64,000 nt of DNA from Epiperipatus broadwayi (Eukaryota > Onychophora > Udeonychophora > Euonychophora > Peripatidae). The stretch spans positions 2,607,149-2,671,148 of the forward strand of contig JAQFVV010012405.1 in assembly GCA_028023455.1 (NCBI GenBank), read 5' to 3'. The position numbers and the translations under genes are program-made. Shown here piece after piece: positions 1 through 10,545 of the stretch (the stretch's first letter is position 1; every line of letters starts with the position of its first letter). Below the pieces are notes generated by a model. The model saw only the letters and a list, made by a program, of their open reading frames with translations, did not search any database and was not told where the DNA came from.

Positions 1-409
1 TTATTTATTTATCTCTTGCATTATCTTATTTACTGTCATATTTATATATATCTTATATATCAGTTCTTTCATTAATTTTTTTAATATTATTAGAATGTCT
101 TCTGATTTTTTATAGTTATCCTCACTTTTATTATTTTACTTTGGATTCGGTCATCATTATCATAATTTCAATCATTATCATTCCTTTGAAGAATAATCCC
201 CCCAACTTTAATACAGTTTTGATCTATAGCCTTTTTTGTCCACATTACTGCAGGAAACAAATTGTACAAGATATGCTGTCTTTTCCAAAGATATTTTGAT
301 TAAGAGCAGAGTCATATTATATTCATTACTGTTAAATTGTTTTTGACACTAATGAAATAAATTTTATAATTTGTAGAAAATTTATCACTTAATTTATATT
401 ATTATCACT
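1..409. other. AT-rich non-coding stretch
   Basis: No open frame, recognised repeat or RNA gene was found. The sequence is low-complexity A/T with scattered T-runs. Confidence 0.6.
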
Positions 410-526
410 TGATTAATTGAAATATATAGGGTATATGAGCACAGACTTTCACACACCCCACCACTCTCCACATCATCTCATAATACTGATACACTTGAAC
501 ACATATATGTCGAAAAGATAAATAAT

Positions 527-573
527 CATCAATATACATATTTCATGCTAAACCAGCAATCATCAGTTGGTCC
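527..573 (-). ncRNA. Hammerhead ribozyme, upstream repeat copy
   Basis: On the minus strand CTGATGA (566-560) is followed by a stem II TGCT/AGCA with loop GGTTT, then GAAA (544-541), a short stem III (ATAT/GTAT, one G-U pair) and a UA cleavage dinucleotide ending at 533. Stem I is weak here (CCAA against TTGA, three pairs), so this copy may cleave poorly. The first stem II pair is U-U rather than the usual G-C. Confidence 0.6.
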
Positions 574-1002
574 AGATTACCATCTCTACATATATATGCT
601 ATAAGTGCTTATATATATATTAAAATAGCCAATCCTCATATTTTAATGGACAGGTTTCAATCCACTCCACACTCCAACTCTTCAACCGTCCATCCAATTG
701 AAAATCTGATGATGAAATGCTTAAAGGCCACCCTGAAGCCGAGATTCTTGTCACACCCATGTTGACCTAAGGTCAATCTGACCCCTCATGTACAGGACAT
801 AATCCATTTAATACATATACAAGGGATGAACAGACATCTCTACTATGTAATAACTGAAACACACAGACTTATTTATATACCTGTGTCTATATATGTAATA
901 TATAGGGTATATGCGCACAGACTTTCACACACGCCACCACTCTCCACACCATCTCATAATACTGACACACTTGAACACACATATGTTGAAAAGATAAATA
1001 AT

Positions 1003-1048
1003 GACCAATATACGTATTTCATGCTAAACCAGCAATCATCAGTTGGTC
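1003..1048 (-). ncRNA. Hammerhead ribozyme, downstream repeat copy
   Basis: On the minus strand: stem I GACCAA (1048-1043) pairs perfectly with TTGGTC (1008-1003), six base pairs. The core CTGATGA lies at 1042-1036, stem II TGCT/AGCA with loop GGTTT at 1035-1021, and GAAA at 1020-1017. Stem III is the self-complementary TACGTA-type minimal helix, and the cleavage dinucleotide UA ends at 1009. All invariant core residues of a type I hammerhead are present. The U-U pair at the base of stem II is the only departure. Predicted cleavage lies between 1009 and 1008, exactly 476 nt from the equivalent site in the other repeat. Confidence 0.7.
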
Positions 1049-1199
1049 CAGATTACCATTTCTACACATATATATGCTATAAGTGCTCAGATATATATTA
1101 AGATAGCCAGTCCTCATACTTTAATGGACAGGCTTCAATCCATTCCACACTCCAACTCTTCAACCGTCCATACGATTGAAAATCTGATTAATTGAAATA

Positions 1200-4100
1200 C
1201 ATTTTTTTATTGTGAAATGAGAACTTTATCAAGATTCCTCCGATTCTTTTATATCATCAGCAGCAGCCACTTGAGGTCTTTCTAACTCCCAAAAAATAAA
1301 ATAAAAATAAAGTTTTACATGACTATATATACTGATTGGTCATTCACAAATACAGTCACATATAGAGCATGGTAATCCATTTTTTTGTTTATTTAATATT
1401 GTGTGATGCTGTCTTTTTCTTCAGAAAACTTAGTGTTGAAGTATTTTTTTGAAATACAGTACTTCTACACTGTGTGTAATTGTAGTTTTACAATGTATTC
1501 TACTCTATATCATATCTGCCCATATTTCTATTGACAGTGTCTTTTGCAGAAAACTTCCATTTTTTCTAAAATACTTCAACACTGTTTTCTAATCATATTT
1601 CTACATTGTATTTTATTTTCATATCTTTAGAATGCCTTTGAGAAAATCTTTATAACATAAATGAGAATATACCCTTCCTATGAAAGCCATGCTTAAATTC
1701 ATCATAAATTTTTTTTTAGAAAGTCTTTTATTGTTCAGTCATTTTACATGACCAGTCTTAATGGTCATGTGATGTTACAGAAATGGAATTTATTGCGCTC
1801 ATTCCCAAAGTTGAATAACATTAATTATTTTATGATTTTTGCAATTATGCTTTTAAATTTTTGCAGAGCATTTTTAAATGAAAATTATCTAATGTCTTTA
1901 TGTTGCACAGATAGAATGTACAAGTCTCACTTCAGTATAACAATATAGAGAAAATAACTCTATATACAGCTAACCTATTGGCAGGCGTTATTTTCCTATG
2001 ATGAAATGTTGTATTTTTTGATTGAAAGCAGCAATTGCACATTAAGATCTGTGTTACATATTCACATTCTCAAGTTGATAATTATACAAACTAAAAAATA
2101 CTGAGGTTTTTTCTTCCATCATGATCAAAGAACTTGAGTTGTTTTGTTTTTTTAATTGTAATCATTAAAATCCAAATCTTTTGCTTTCAAAATATTAAAA
2201 ATGTTCTGTAGATTTTGACCTTTATATGGATATCATCTAAATTATGTGTAATATTTGTAACATTTTATTATATAAGTATAGCTTAAATTTATATATTGGT
2301 AATCTCATGCTTTTGTAAATTGTATTTGATAATAAAGTGATTTTTTAAATAAATAGGTAGTTTAGGTAGTTCTCCTCCCCCTGTATTGGATATTTTATTC
2401 TCTTTCATTGTTGTTTCTATCTTATTTACTGTAACTATTAATTTTTAGAATGTGTTTTTCATATTTATGTTATTTATTATATAAGAATAATGGTAAAAAA
2501 ATGTCAATTTTATTATTCTTTTTATGTAGTTGTATGCTTGTTGAGGCATATTGTTGAAATATAAAATAACTTCATAGCCTTATAATTTATATTTTATTTT
2601 ATTCTTTCTCTCTCTTTCTTTATTAATTTACTCTTTACTTATTAACTATCTGGTCATTTCATTCTTTTTTTCCTATTATATTATATTGCTTTATTTGCAC
2701 AAGTTAGTTGTAGAGCTACTGTTTTTCTCCTTAAATTCGTACATGCTATAAGTAATATTATATTTCTTCCAGACTGTCACTTTTTTTTGTCTCATATTTT
2801 TCTTATTTATTTAATGAATACAATTCAGTGAATAACTTGAAAAATCTACTCTTTCCCTCCTCCAATTGGCTATATTTAGTTTCTAACTTTTATTTACATG
2901 TTTAAATAATCTTGCTTTACTATTTCTAATTTGGCAAAAGATGGTAGACTAACTATGGAATATTTAAATTTCTCAGCTGAACATTTCATCTAGTTAGACA
3001 ATGTTCTCTTTAACTCTAAAAAAAAAAAAAAAAAACAAAGGAAAAAAAAACATATTCGAAAACTTTGACTAAAATTGGGGCCCTATGTAGCAGTATACAC
3101 ACTTTTTTATTAAGAAATATGTTAAAAGATAAAGATTAAATGATACTGACTTTGTGGCTACTACTACTTTATCATGTGCTTTGAGAATTTCAAACTTAAT
3201 TTCATTCTATTTTTTGCCTCTGTTATAAATATTCTAAAGCTCTTTATCTGACCAGAAATTATTTTAGACTTAAATATTTCATAATCAACCATCCAGTGCA
3301 AAATAAAGAGTCGTATTTTTTAGGCTTTTCTATAATTAATATAATACTTGAAAGTGTTCTGCTGTGTTGTAATCATTTACAAATTTTAGTTTATTTGCTT
3401 TTTCAAAGTTCTCTGGAGAAGATTGCAGCAATCATACTATTTATGTATGTGGGTGTTTATTTAATTAATTTATTTGCTACATCCTTTTTTTAAAAGCTAT
3501 TTTTTTTGCTTGTTTATTGAACATTTTCTTTATTATTATTTTATATGAAATTTTTTTACACTTCTCCTTATTTACACATAGGCTATTTTCAATATATTTT
3601 TACATTTCCATATATAATATATATCAATAAATTTGTTATTCATAATACAATGTTATAACTATTTTTCTGCTTCTCTATATACATATATAACTTATAAATT
3701 TTAATGAAAGAATATGAAACATCTGACCTCTTGCATTATAAACAAAATAATTACATTTTGCTTTATAAGTGTCAAACTTACTTCACCTTACTTTAGATAA
3801 ATTCCATAATGATTATCATAATCATTTAATTAAATTAGAGATTATGTGAGAAATAGTGACTTGGGCCAATTGATGTTTGCTGGCTCTTCATAAAATGCAA
3901 TTTGGAGGACATTTGTCTTTTGATATATATATATATGTGTGTGTGTTAATTCATTTCAATCACGCACTTGAAGACTTCCCATGCATTTGAAATAAACTTA
4001 TATTAATCATTATTTCTGGAATATATCTATAAATATCTTTAAATATAATAAATTTTTTTATTGCCTGCAATTCCAAAATATAAATAATTTAATTTTATGT

Positions 4101-4328
4101 GAATAAGTGGAACTACATGTGTATAATGCATTAGCTTTGGAATCTTCATATTTAGAAAACCTAAGAAACAGAACTTGACTGCTATATATATGTTTTCAGA
4201 AAATAAGTGTTTATATTTTGAAGTGATCGGATTTTCAAGCATTTTCTTCATTCAATTCAATGTATCATGATATCAAAGTAATTGTAGTTATATTTTGATT
4301 TCCGATGTTAAATTAAATTTAATGTAGA
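1200..4328. other. Gene-free AT-rich stretch
   Basis: About 3.1 kb without a recognisable gene. It holds long T-runs, an A-run at about 3020-3055 and a short (TA)n(TG)n microsatellite near 3925-3946. Short ORFs at 1748-1948 and 3296-3493 are hydrophobic A/T-driven frames with no family resemblance. A weak resemblance to the hammerhead repeat family around 3850-3900 is too degraded to call. Confidence 0.55.
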
Positions 4329-4883
4329 TGGCGCTTACTAATAAAGAATAGGGAGTTAGAGAGATGGAGAACCAGTATGGAGAGTAAAAAGAGTTTAAAT
4401 ATATATAGAAGTAAACAGAATATTAGGTACGAGTTAATATATGATAATAGTAAGGAAAGTAGTTCATTGTTTAAGGCTCGAAAAGGATCTTTAGCATCAA
4501 GAGAATATACATGTAAATGGAAAAATATGGGTTATTTAGTCTAAATTGTGTAATTAAGCATCTGTTAATTGAATGTAAATGCTTGAAAACAGAAAGGGTA
4601 CATATAATGAAGTTATGGAAGAATAAATATGAAAAAAGTGATTATACAGAAAGTGGATTATTGGTTTTTATGTTGGGTTTGGGAAAAGATAAGGGGGATT
4701 TAGATATAAAGGCCATAGAGTTGACAAAGATTTTGTTGTGGAAATGGGATGGAGCAGAATATGGGAAAACTTAGAGTGGGGAATGGAAAATAAAGTGGCT
4801 AACAGGTTTCTCTGGGCATAATTGTTGAGAGATTCTTGACTTCGTTTAAGGAGAAACCACAGTACATCACATCACATCAACTA
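4329..4883 (+). mobile_element. LINE 3'-end fragment, copy 1 (ORF2 C-terminus)
   Basis: This fragment is nearly collinear with 41305-41848. It carries the lysine-rich C-terminal part of a LINE ORF2: residues in 4517-4774 match the second copy almost throughout, including the segment KDKGDLDIKAIELTK. In the other copy this part begins with a C-x2-C-x8-H-x4-C motif, common at the C-terminus of several LINE clades; here a stop and substitutions break the motif. The end is marked by CATCA-type short tandem repeats at about 4862-4880, which look like a LINE tail. It is 5'-truncated and dead. The clade is not determined. Confidence 0.6.
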
Positions 4884-5589
4884 TTGCATATTTTTTAGTG
4901 CTGTTTAATTCTAATATTACATAAATGTAAATAGTACTTTATCATGTTGAATTTAAAATAAGCTTTTTTTTTTTATTTCAGTTTGTGATAAAAAGTTTTA
5001 TTTATTAAAAAATATATATTATTAATTTTTATAAATAAATAATAAAATATTTATTTTAAAATTAATTATTTATTTTAATAATAAATTTCTCTGCAGCTTT
5101 TTTACTTTGCTTCCAGAAAAATATTATTGTTTGCATAATTAAAGAGATATTAGAGTAGTCTTAAGCAGACTCGATTCTCTGTAATTAAAGAAATAAAGTC
5201 TTTCCATCTTATATTTTCATCGGTGAAAGGGAACAAATTTATTAAGCAAGAATGACATAGTTTTTGATTCAGCATTGTATATTATTTAATTGGGATAGAA
5301 ATATTTTTTCTGCATTATTATAAATTAATAATTTAAAACGTAGAATCTGTACATCATATCATGTTTGTAGTTGTTCAGGAAGTTATTCAAATTTATAGAT
5401 ATCACACATTAATACAAAACCACTTGAGAAATTAATCCTATTATAAAAGCTCTCAAAAATATTAGATTCACAGGATATGGAATCATTTTATAGTAGTGAT
5501 TTGTAAGTCTTTTCAAATAAAGAAGGTAGTATTGCCATATTGTCAGTAATTTCAATCTCTATGGTCAAGTTATACTGTTTAGAGTCTAT
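4884..5589. other. AT-rich non-coding stretch
   Basis: Nothing recognisable: A/T-rich unique sequence with poly-T runs. Confidence 0.5.
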
Positions 5590-5694
5590 ATAAGTATATT
5601 GGACCATATATAAAGTTGATATTCCATATTTATTGTTAAAGGAAGTTGCCTTGACAACAGTTTGAGATTTTTAATTGTTATTGATATTGGGATT

Positions 5695-6594
5695 GTCTAA
5701 GTCAGGGATGCCCAACCCGTAGCTCGCGAGTCACATGTGGCTCGCGTAACTGTTTAATGTGGCTCGAATTGCACTCTTCAAAAAAATTGATAAAATATTT
5801 TATGTTCCTTGATGGCTCATGCACACACTAAAAAATAAACATTTTTACAATACAAACAATAACGATATGCAGTGTCAGGTTTCACATTAAATAAAATATA
5901 TTTTTCCTGTAATTGTAATTTATATGTATGTTACCAAATTTTTAATAAATAAAATGTATTTACATTTTTTTTTCTTTTTAACATATTACACCATTTTTTT
6001 TTTTTTTTGCTGTACACGTTTGGTTTGGTGCTATATATATATATTGTGTTTAGTGCTCTTGTATATATTATTGTTTTTATCGAGAAAGATCCTTGTAGAC
6101 GTTTGGTTTGGTGCTGTATATATATTGTGTTTAGTGCTGGAAATAGTTTTTATTGAGATAAATCCATGTACACGTATATATTTTGCTGTATATATCGATG
6201 TTTAGTGCTGTAAACAGTTGTTTTTATCCGTGTACACGTATATATTTTGCTGTATATATATATATATATATATTGATGTTTAGTGCTGTAAATAGTTGTT
6301 TTTATCGAGATAGATTCGTGTACACATATATATTTTGCTGTATATATTGATGTTTTCATCGAGAAAGATCCGTGTACACGTTATTTTGGCCACATTAGAA
6401 ACGGCGGATTGATACCAATGTGAATAGGCCGTCCCCCCCCCCCACCTATCTCCCTACATTGCAGGTTTAGTACCCAAGTACCATGTTTATAAATGTAATA
6501 TGAAAAATGTAATATATAATTGTGGCTCCCCAAATTTTTTTAAATTCTCAACTGGCTCGCGTCAAGTTAAAGGTTGGGCACCACTGGTCTAAGT
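5695..6594. mobile_element. Non-autonomous hAT transposon with 8-bp TSD
   Basis: The element occupies 5703-6586 (884 bp). The left terminus CAGGGATGCCCAACC and the right terminus, read inverted, CAGTGGTGCCCAACC form terminal inverted repeats with a hAT-type CAG start. The direct repeat GTCTAAGT at 5695-5702 and 6587-6594 is a perfect 8-bp TSD, the size made by hAT transposases. Sub-terminal GGCTCGCG-type motifs occur near both ends. No transposase remains. The interior is filled by a minisatellite (about 6010-6385). Short ORFs inside (5924-6205, 6150-6359 minus) are products of the repeat and not genes. Confidence 0.9.
6010..6385. repeat. Minisatellite inside the hAT element
   Basis: About four imperfect units of roughly 70-110 bp share the blocks TGTACACGTATATATTTTGC, TGTTTAGTGCTG and TTTTTATCGAGA, with variable (TA)n spacers. 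Tandem repeats like this are common inside deletion derivatives of hAT elements. Confidence 0.75.
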
Positions 6595-6630
6595 GTTGGC
6601 TGATTTTAATGATTACTTATAAACCCATTT

Positions 6631-7945
6631 AGCCTTGAGCATTATTACACTTCTTATTTTGGTAATACTTTGATGCAATTTTAAAATTATAATTAAAGTT
6701 TGTAATGTTATAATTGACTGTTTATTAGTCTGCATTCAGAACAGGTTATATTTATTTGTTTAAGGGGGTTTATTTAAACCTCTTTGTATCAATAATTTAA
6801 ATTTCTGTGGCAAATCACAATCTTTGATGTGTGTATAAATGTATTGGACTCTAAATAAAGGTGGGATTCCATCTTTATTATTAAAGGAAGTTGCCTTGGC
6901 AGTAGTTTGAGATTTTTAATTGTTATTGATATTGGAATTGTCTATGTGTTAAATGGTTTTAATAATTAATGATTACTTTGTATAAAATACTATATGTAAA
7001 CAGGAAATAAACGACCTTATGATCATTTATTTGGGAGATTATGTAATGTTTGAATACTGTTTTGATTCATTTAGTATTTAACAGTTTCATTAAGTTAATC
7101 TGAATTGACTTTTGCAATTTTATTTATGTCAATCAAGTGAAATTAATCTTTGAACCTTTAGCTTTAAGTTAATTATTACTTCTATGCTAATCCACTCATT
7201 GTGAGTACTGTGTAAAGTCATTTATATATGTTTTATTTAAATTTCAATGCCTGTTTGTTTGTAATCTATTGTATTTACTTACATTATTTAAGTTAGAATA
7301 AAAACTATTGTAATCACTTTTATTATTTAATTAATTAACAGATTTTTTTATTGGCCAGATTGAGTAAAAATTTGAGTGATTTTATTGTCAAATGTTTCTA
7401 TTCACAAATATATTGATGTACAATAATCAGAATTGTTTCAATTTAGCTTCTAAAAATTGAATTATTTTACATTCAAATTGGTTAAATGTAATGAAGTATT
7501 TAAAATAACGTTAGTAACCATTGAAAAATATAAGGAAAACATAAGAAAAATAGCTTGCAGTAAAACAAAAGAATTATATTTAAACCAATTATAATGTGAA
7601 ATTGCCATTGATTTATTGTATCTTAGAAATTATGAATGCTGATTATTCATTTCTATTGTCTTTTCTTTATCTAAAATTAAATATTTTAAATAAAAATCTA
7701 AATCTAGCCACATCTTTAGTCAATATAGTATTAAAAATAATCATAAAATACACAAATATTTATGAAAAATAGGTGCATTTGCTAGTAGTCACTGAATGTC
7801 ACTGATAGCAGTCAAGCATTATTCACTTATTTTGTACAATAGTCAAACGGTATTCACTTGTCTTGATTATTTTTCTTCTAAAATTTAAAAATTTTCATAT
7901 CAGAGTTTATATTTAGGTAAATTAATGTAAGTATAGAGGGATCAG
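6631..7945. other. Gene-free AT-rich stretch
   Basis: Apart from copy II of the local duplication (6833-6985), this holds only unique A/T-rich sequence with no convincing frame. Confidence 0.5.
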
Positions 7946-8300
7946 CATGGGATTTGAGTTTTTATCATCAGATTTTCAATGATATGGATGGCTGAATAGT
8001 TGGAGGTTGCAGTGGATTGAAGCCTGTCCATTAAAGTATGATGATTTGCTATCTTAATATAAACTGAGCATTGATTATATATATGTGTGAAAGATGATAG
8101 TCTGGACCAACTGATGAGTGCTGGTTTGGCATGAAATATGTATATTGGTGATTATTAATCTTTTCTACATGTGTGTGGTCATGTGTATCAGTTGTATGAG
8201 ATAGTGTGGATAGTTGAAGGGTGCTTGAAGATCTGAGTTCAAATCCTCTATACTTACAATTAAGCTCCCAGGTTTGTGAAGAGTACTTGGTTTTCAAATA
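7946..8300 (+). mobile_element. Retrozyme-family copy with the best-formed hammerhead
   Basis: Relative to the 410-1199 insertion this copy is in the opposite orientation, so its ribozyme reads on the plus strand. It contains the family's other landmarks: ATCAGATTTTCAATG at the left, GGATTGAAGCCTGTCCATTA, the hammerhead, and a segment ending GTTCAAATCC that resembles a pol III B box. It appears to be a single unit; I could not find a TSD. The ORF at 8049-8297 on the minus strand is a chance frame through the repeat. Confidence 0.7.
8106..8149 (+). ncRNA. Hammerhead ribozyme, well-formed
   Basis: Stem I ACCAA (8106-8110) pairs with TTGGT (8145-8149). The core CTGATGA lies at 8111-8117. Stem II (8118-8122 with 8128-8132, loop GGTTT) has five pairs including two G-U. 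GAAA is at 8133-8136. Stem III ATAT/GTAT encloses no loop, and the UA cleavage dinucleotide is at 8143-8144. Every invariant core position of a minimal type I hammerhead is present. Minimal self-complementary stem III helices in known animal hammerheads often act as dimers. Confidence 0.72.
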
Positions 8301-9125
8301 TTTATGTAAATTAATGTAATAACTTAATTATGAATGAAAAAAATTACAGGAAATATATTTAATTACATTCAAAATCTATGAAAATATAAAACATTTTGGT
8401 GTGATTTCTGACTGTGAACAATGGCCAAAGTTGACAGTTAATGCTTTGCAGCATCTTATATGGTAAAAGAGGCTGGACAATATGGCCATATACATCAAGA
8501 AAAATTCATTTTTTTTAAAAAACACTGCCAAATATAGATTTTTTTGGAATTCAAATTTTAAATATAGATTAAGCTGTGAATTTACTATAAAATAAGCATA
8601 AAATGAATAATAAGCAACCAAAAATGGCCAAGAGATGGTACAAAATATAGATGTTACATTTTTTTGTAATAAATAGACAACTGCTTATGTTAGAATAAAA
8701 TTTTAAAATTAAGATTTAATAGATTTAAATTCAGTTGAATTGGTTCAAATTTTGTACATAAGAAAGGAATACCAGGAAAAGTAATATGGGTCTATAATAT
8801 TTTAGATAGATTTCCTAGTTTCTTAGATATTGTTTCAATTTAAAGTTATAATAGGATTTTAAAATTAAGGTTTAATAAATTTAAATTCAATGTAATTAGT
8901 TGAAAATGTAATAGGTCTCTATAATCCTAAGTAGGTGATCTAATTTTTTAGGTATGGAATAGTGAATAGGAAAATCTTGAATATTTTGATATCAAATTTA
9001 AAAATTGATCTTAGAACTTCAATATGTTTTAAGTAATACACAGGATTTTTTTGTTTCAATTGTAATTTTTATTTAAGTTATAATAAGAATGTTAGTTTAC
9101 AAATATAGTTTTGTTAAGTATTAAA
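8301..9125. other. AT-rich stretch with a diverged tandem repeat
   Basis: No gene. Segments about 8690-8845 and 8845-8985 share motifs such as GATTTAATAGATTTAAATTC and look like an old tandem duplication of roughly 160 bp. The minus-strand frame 8376-8621 shows no family resemblance. Confidence 0.5.
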
Positions 9126-10360
9126 ATTTTTTTTGGTTGTCGTCGAATAGCTACTATATCCCACTCGATGGCGCAGTTTTCACACTTAAACTATAAAATA
9201 TGATCATTCCCGGGCCGTTAATTATAATCATTTTGATGTGTTTTTTGTAATGCGAAAATAAAAACAAAAGAAAATCGTCTTTTTTAAATATTATTTAATT
9301 TTAAATATTATTTTTTATTAACGTATACAAATTAAATGATAATAATAAATGTAAAATAAAATAAACAAATTACAATTTGATTTGTCTTTTTTAGTTTGCT
9401 TTTTATTAGAAAAATCAATTTTCTATCAGAGATTTTATTACTGGGGTTACAGCTTTTTTTTTTATGTTGTTTACCGCTATTTTTTATTTCAAATAGAATG
9501 ACAACTAAAAGTAAAAGTTGTTATGGTTAGGTTTAGGGTTAGTTTTAGGGCTAGGGTTAGTTTTAGGGTTAGGGTTATTTTTCTGTTGTTTGTAATGCTA
9601 AAATAAAAAATATCAAAATCGTATTTTTGTAAATATTTTTTTTTACTAACATCTATAAAATAAATGATAACTATAAACGTAAACTATATTCAACAAAGCA
9701 TAACAGTAGTCAGAGAGAAGAAAGAAAGTAAAACTTTTTTAAACAATGACAAATATATATAATAAAATGTTTATAATATATGTTTTTTATGACATTTAAC
9801 AAAAAATGGGGAAAATTGTACTTTTCTTATGGGATATTTTTGTGTTAACGCTCTTTTTTATTTCAAAAATTTACACATGTTACAACTTCTTTGTCTCATG
9901 GAATGTTACGAACAGTACGTTACTTGACTCGTTACCTAATTCCAAATCACTTTATACATATATCTCGTCAACATTTACTACTTAAAACTTCAATACACTA
10001 CAGTGTAAAAAGTCTGTTAATTATTACTTTACAAAATCTGAACATTTCAATACTTTAAAATAAAAAAAAATCCAATGAAAACAACATTTCCATCCAATTA
10101 AAAAGAACACACCCTCTCCCCAAGCTGTAGCCATTTTATAAATTGTGCGAATTTGGAAAATGTAATTGCTGTATAAAACATACATGCTATACTGTGATGC
10201 GACATAGCGGCCTGCAATCCATAGCATAACAAAAAAGTTGTATTATAGATAATGCGGGTTCGAACGTGTCAGTCACGGAAACGGCATTTTTACGTGTTTT
10301 AGCACGAAAACGGTGCCATCCAGTGGGATATGGAGCTCTTCGACGAGTATCATTTTTTTT
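9126..10360. mobile_element. TIR transposon (possibly Mutator-like), non-autonomous
   Basis: The left end at 9135 (GGTTGTCGTCGAATAGC) and the inverted right end at 10351 (GATACTCGTCGAAGAGC) continue through a shared TATCCCACTSGATGGC block, giving imperfect terminal inverted repeats of about 45 bp. The flanks are ATTTTTTTT at 9126-9134 and 10352-10360, which would be a 9-bp TSD as in Mutator-like elements. The T-run makes the exact boundary and TSD uncertain. No transposase is visible. The interior has a diverged direct repeat (about 9240-9330 and 9590-9680) on either side of a TTAGGG-like tract. The class assignment is tentative. Confidence 0.65.
9522..9587 (+). repeat. Interstitial TTAGGG-like tract
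   Basis: Degenerate repeats of GGTTAG/TTTAGGG/CTAGGG run for about 65 bp, with several exact TTAGGG words. It sits in the centre of the TIR element and is not at a chromosome end. It is either a captured telomere-like repeat or an independent expansion. Confidence 0.75.
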
Positions 10361-10508
10361 TTCAAATGAAAAGAAAAAATGTCAAACACTTTTCAAGAGA
10401 AAAGTTAGTTACTTAATGCTTTATTATACATACATATAATTATGTAACCATACTAAATATAATATTTTCAGAAGGAATATACATATCAATTGATTACAGA
10501 AATAATTA

Positions 10509-10545
<37 letters not shown>

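Larger units (their letters stand above)
410..1199 (-). mobile_element. Retrozyme-like retroelement, two hammerhead repeats plus TSD
   Basis: A 760-bp insertion (425-1184) is bounded by the identical 15-mer TGATTAATTGAAATA at 410-424 and 1185-1199, a target-site duplication. Inside, two direct repeats (about 425-711 and 901-1184) flank a central segment of about 190 bp; equivalent bases are 476 bp apart. Each repeat carries a hammerhead-ribozyme core on the minus strand. Direct terminal repeats with type I hammerheads, no coding capacity and a TSD match the published architecture of animal retrozymes, which are non-autonomous retroelements thought to move through circular RNA with help from Penelope-like or LINE enzymes. 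That the family is a retrozyme is my inference; the TSD, repeats and motifs are visible. The only ORF here (91 codons at 826-1101) shows no family resemblance and is ignored. Confidence 0.75.
5590..6985. repeat. Local direct duplication, copy I split by a hAT insertion
   Basis: Copy I (about 5590-5702, resuming at 6595-6630) and copy II (about 6833-6985) share long near-identical runs, for example the segment ending GATATTGGRATTGTCTA in both. The copies are otherwise diverged, so the duplication is not very recent. The hAT element at 5703-6586 lies in copy I only, which makes copy II a natural empty site. Confidence 0.75.

Noticed and set aside
826-1101. 91-codon ORF as a gene
   Set aside because: It runs through the retrozyme repeat and is not preserved in the other copies.
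9522-9587. True telomere or chromosome end
   Set aside because: The tract is short, degenerate and flanked by ordinary sequence within a transposon.
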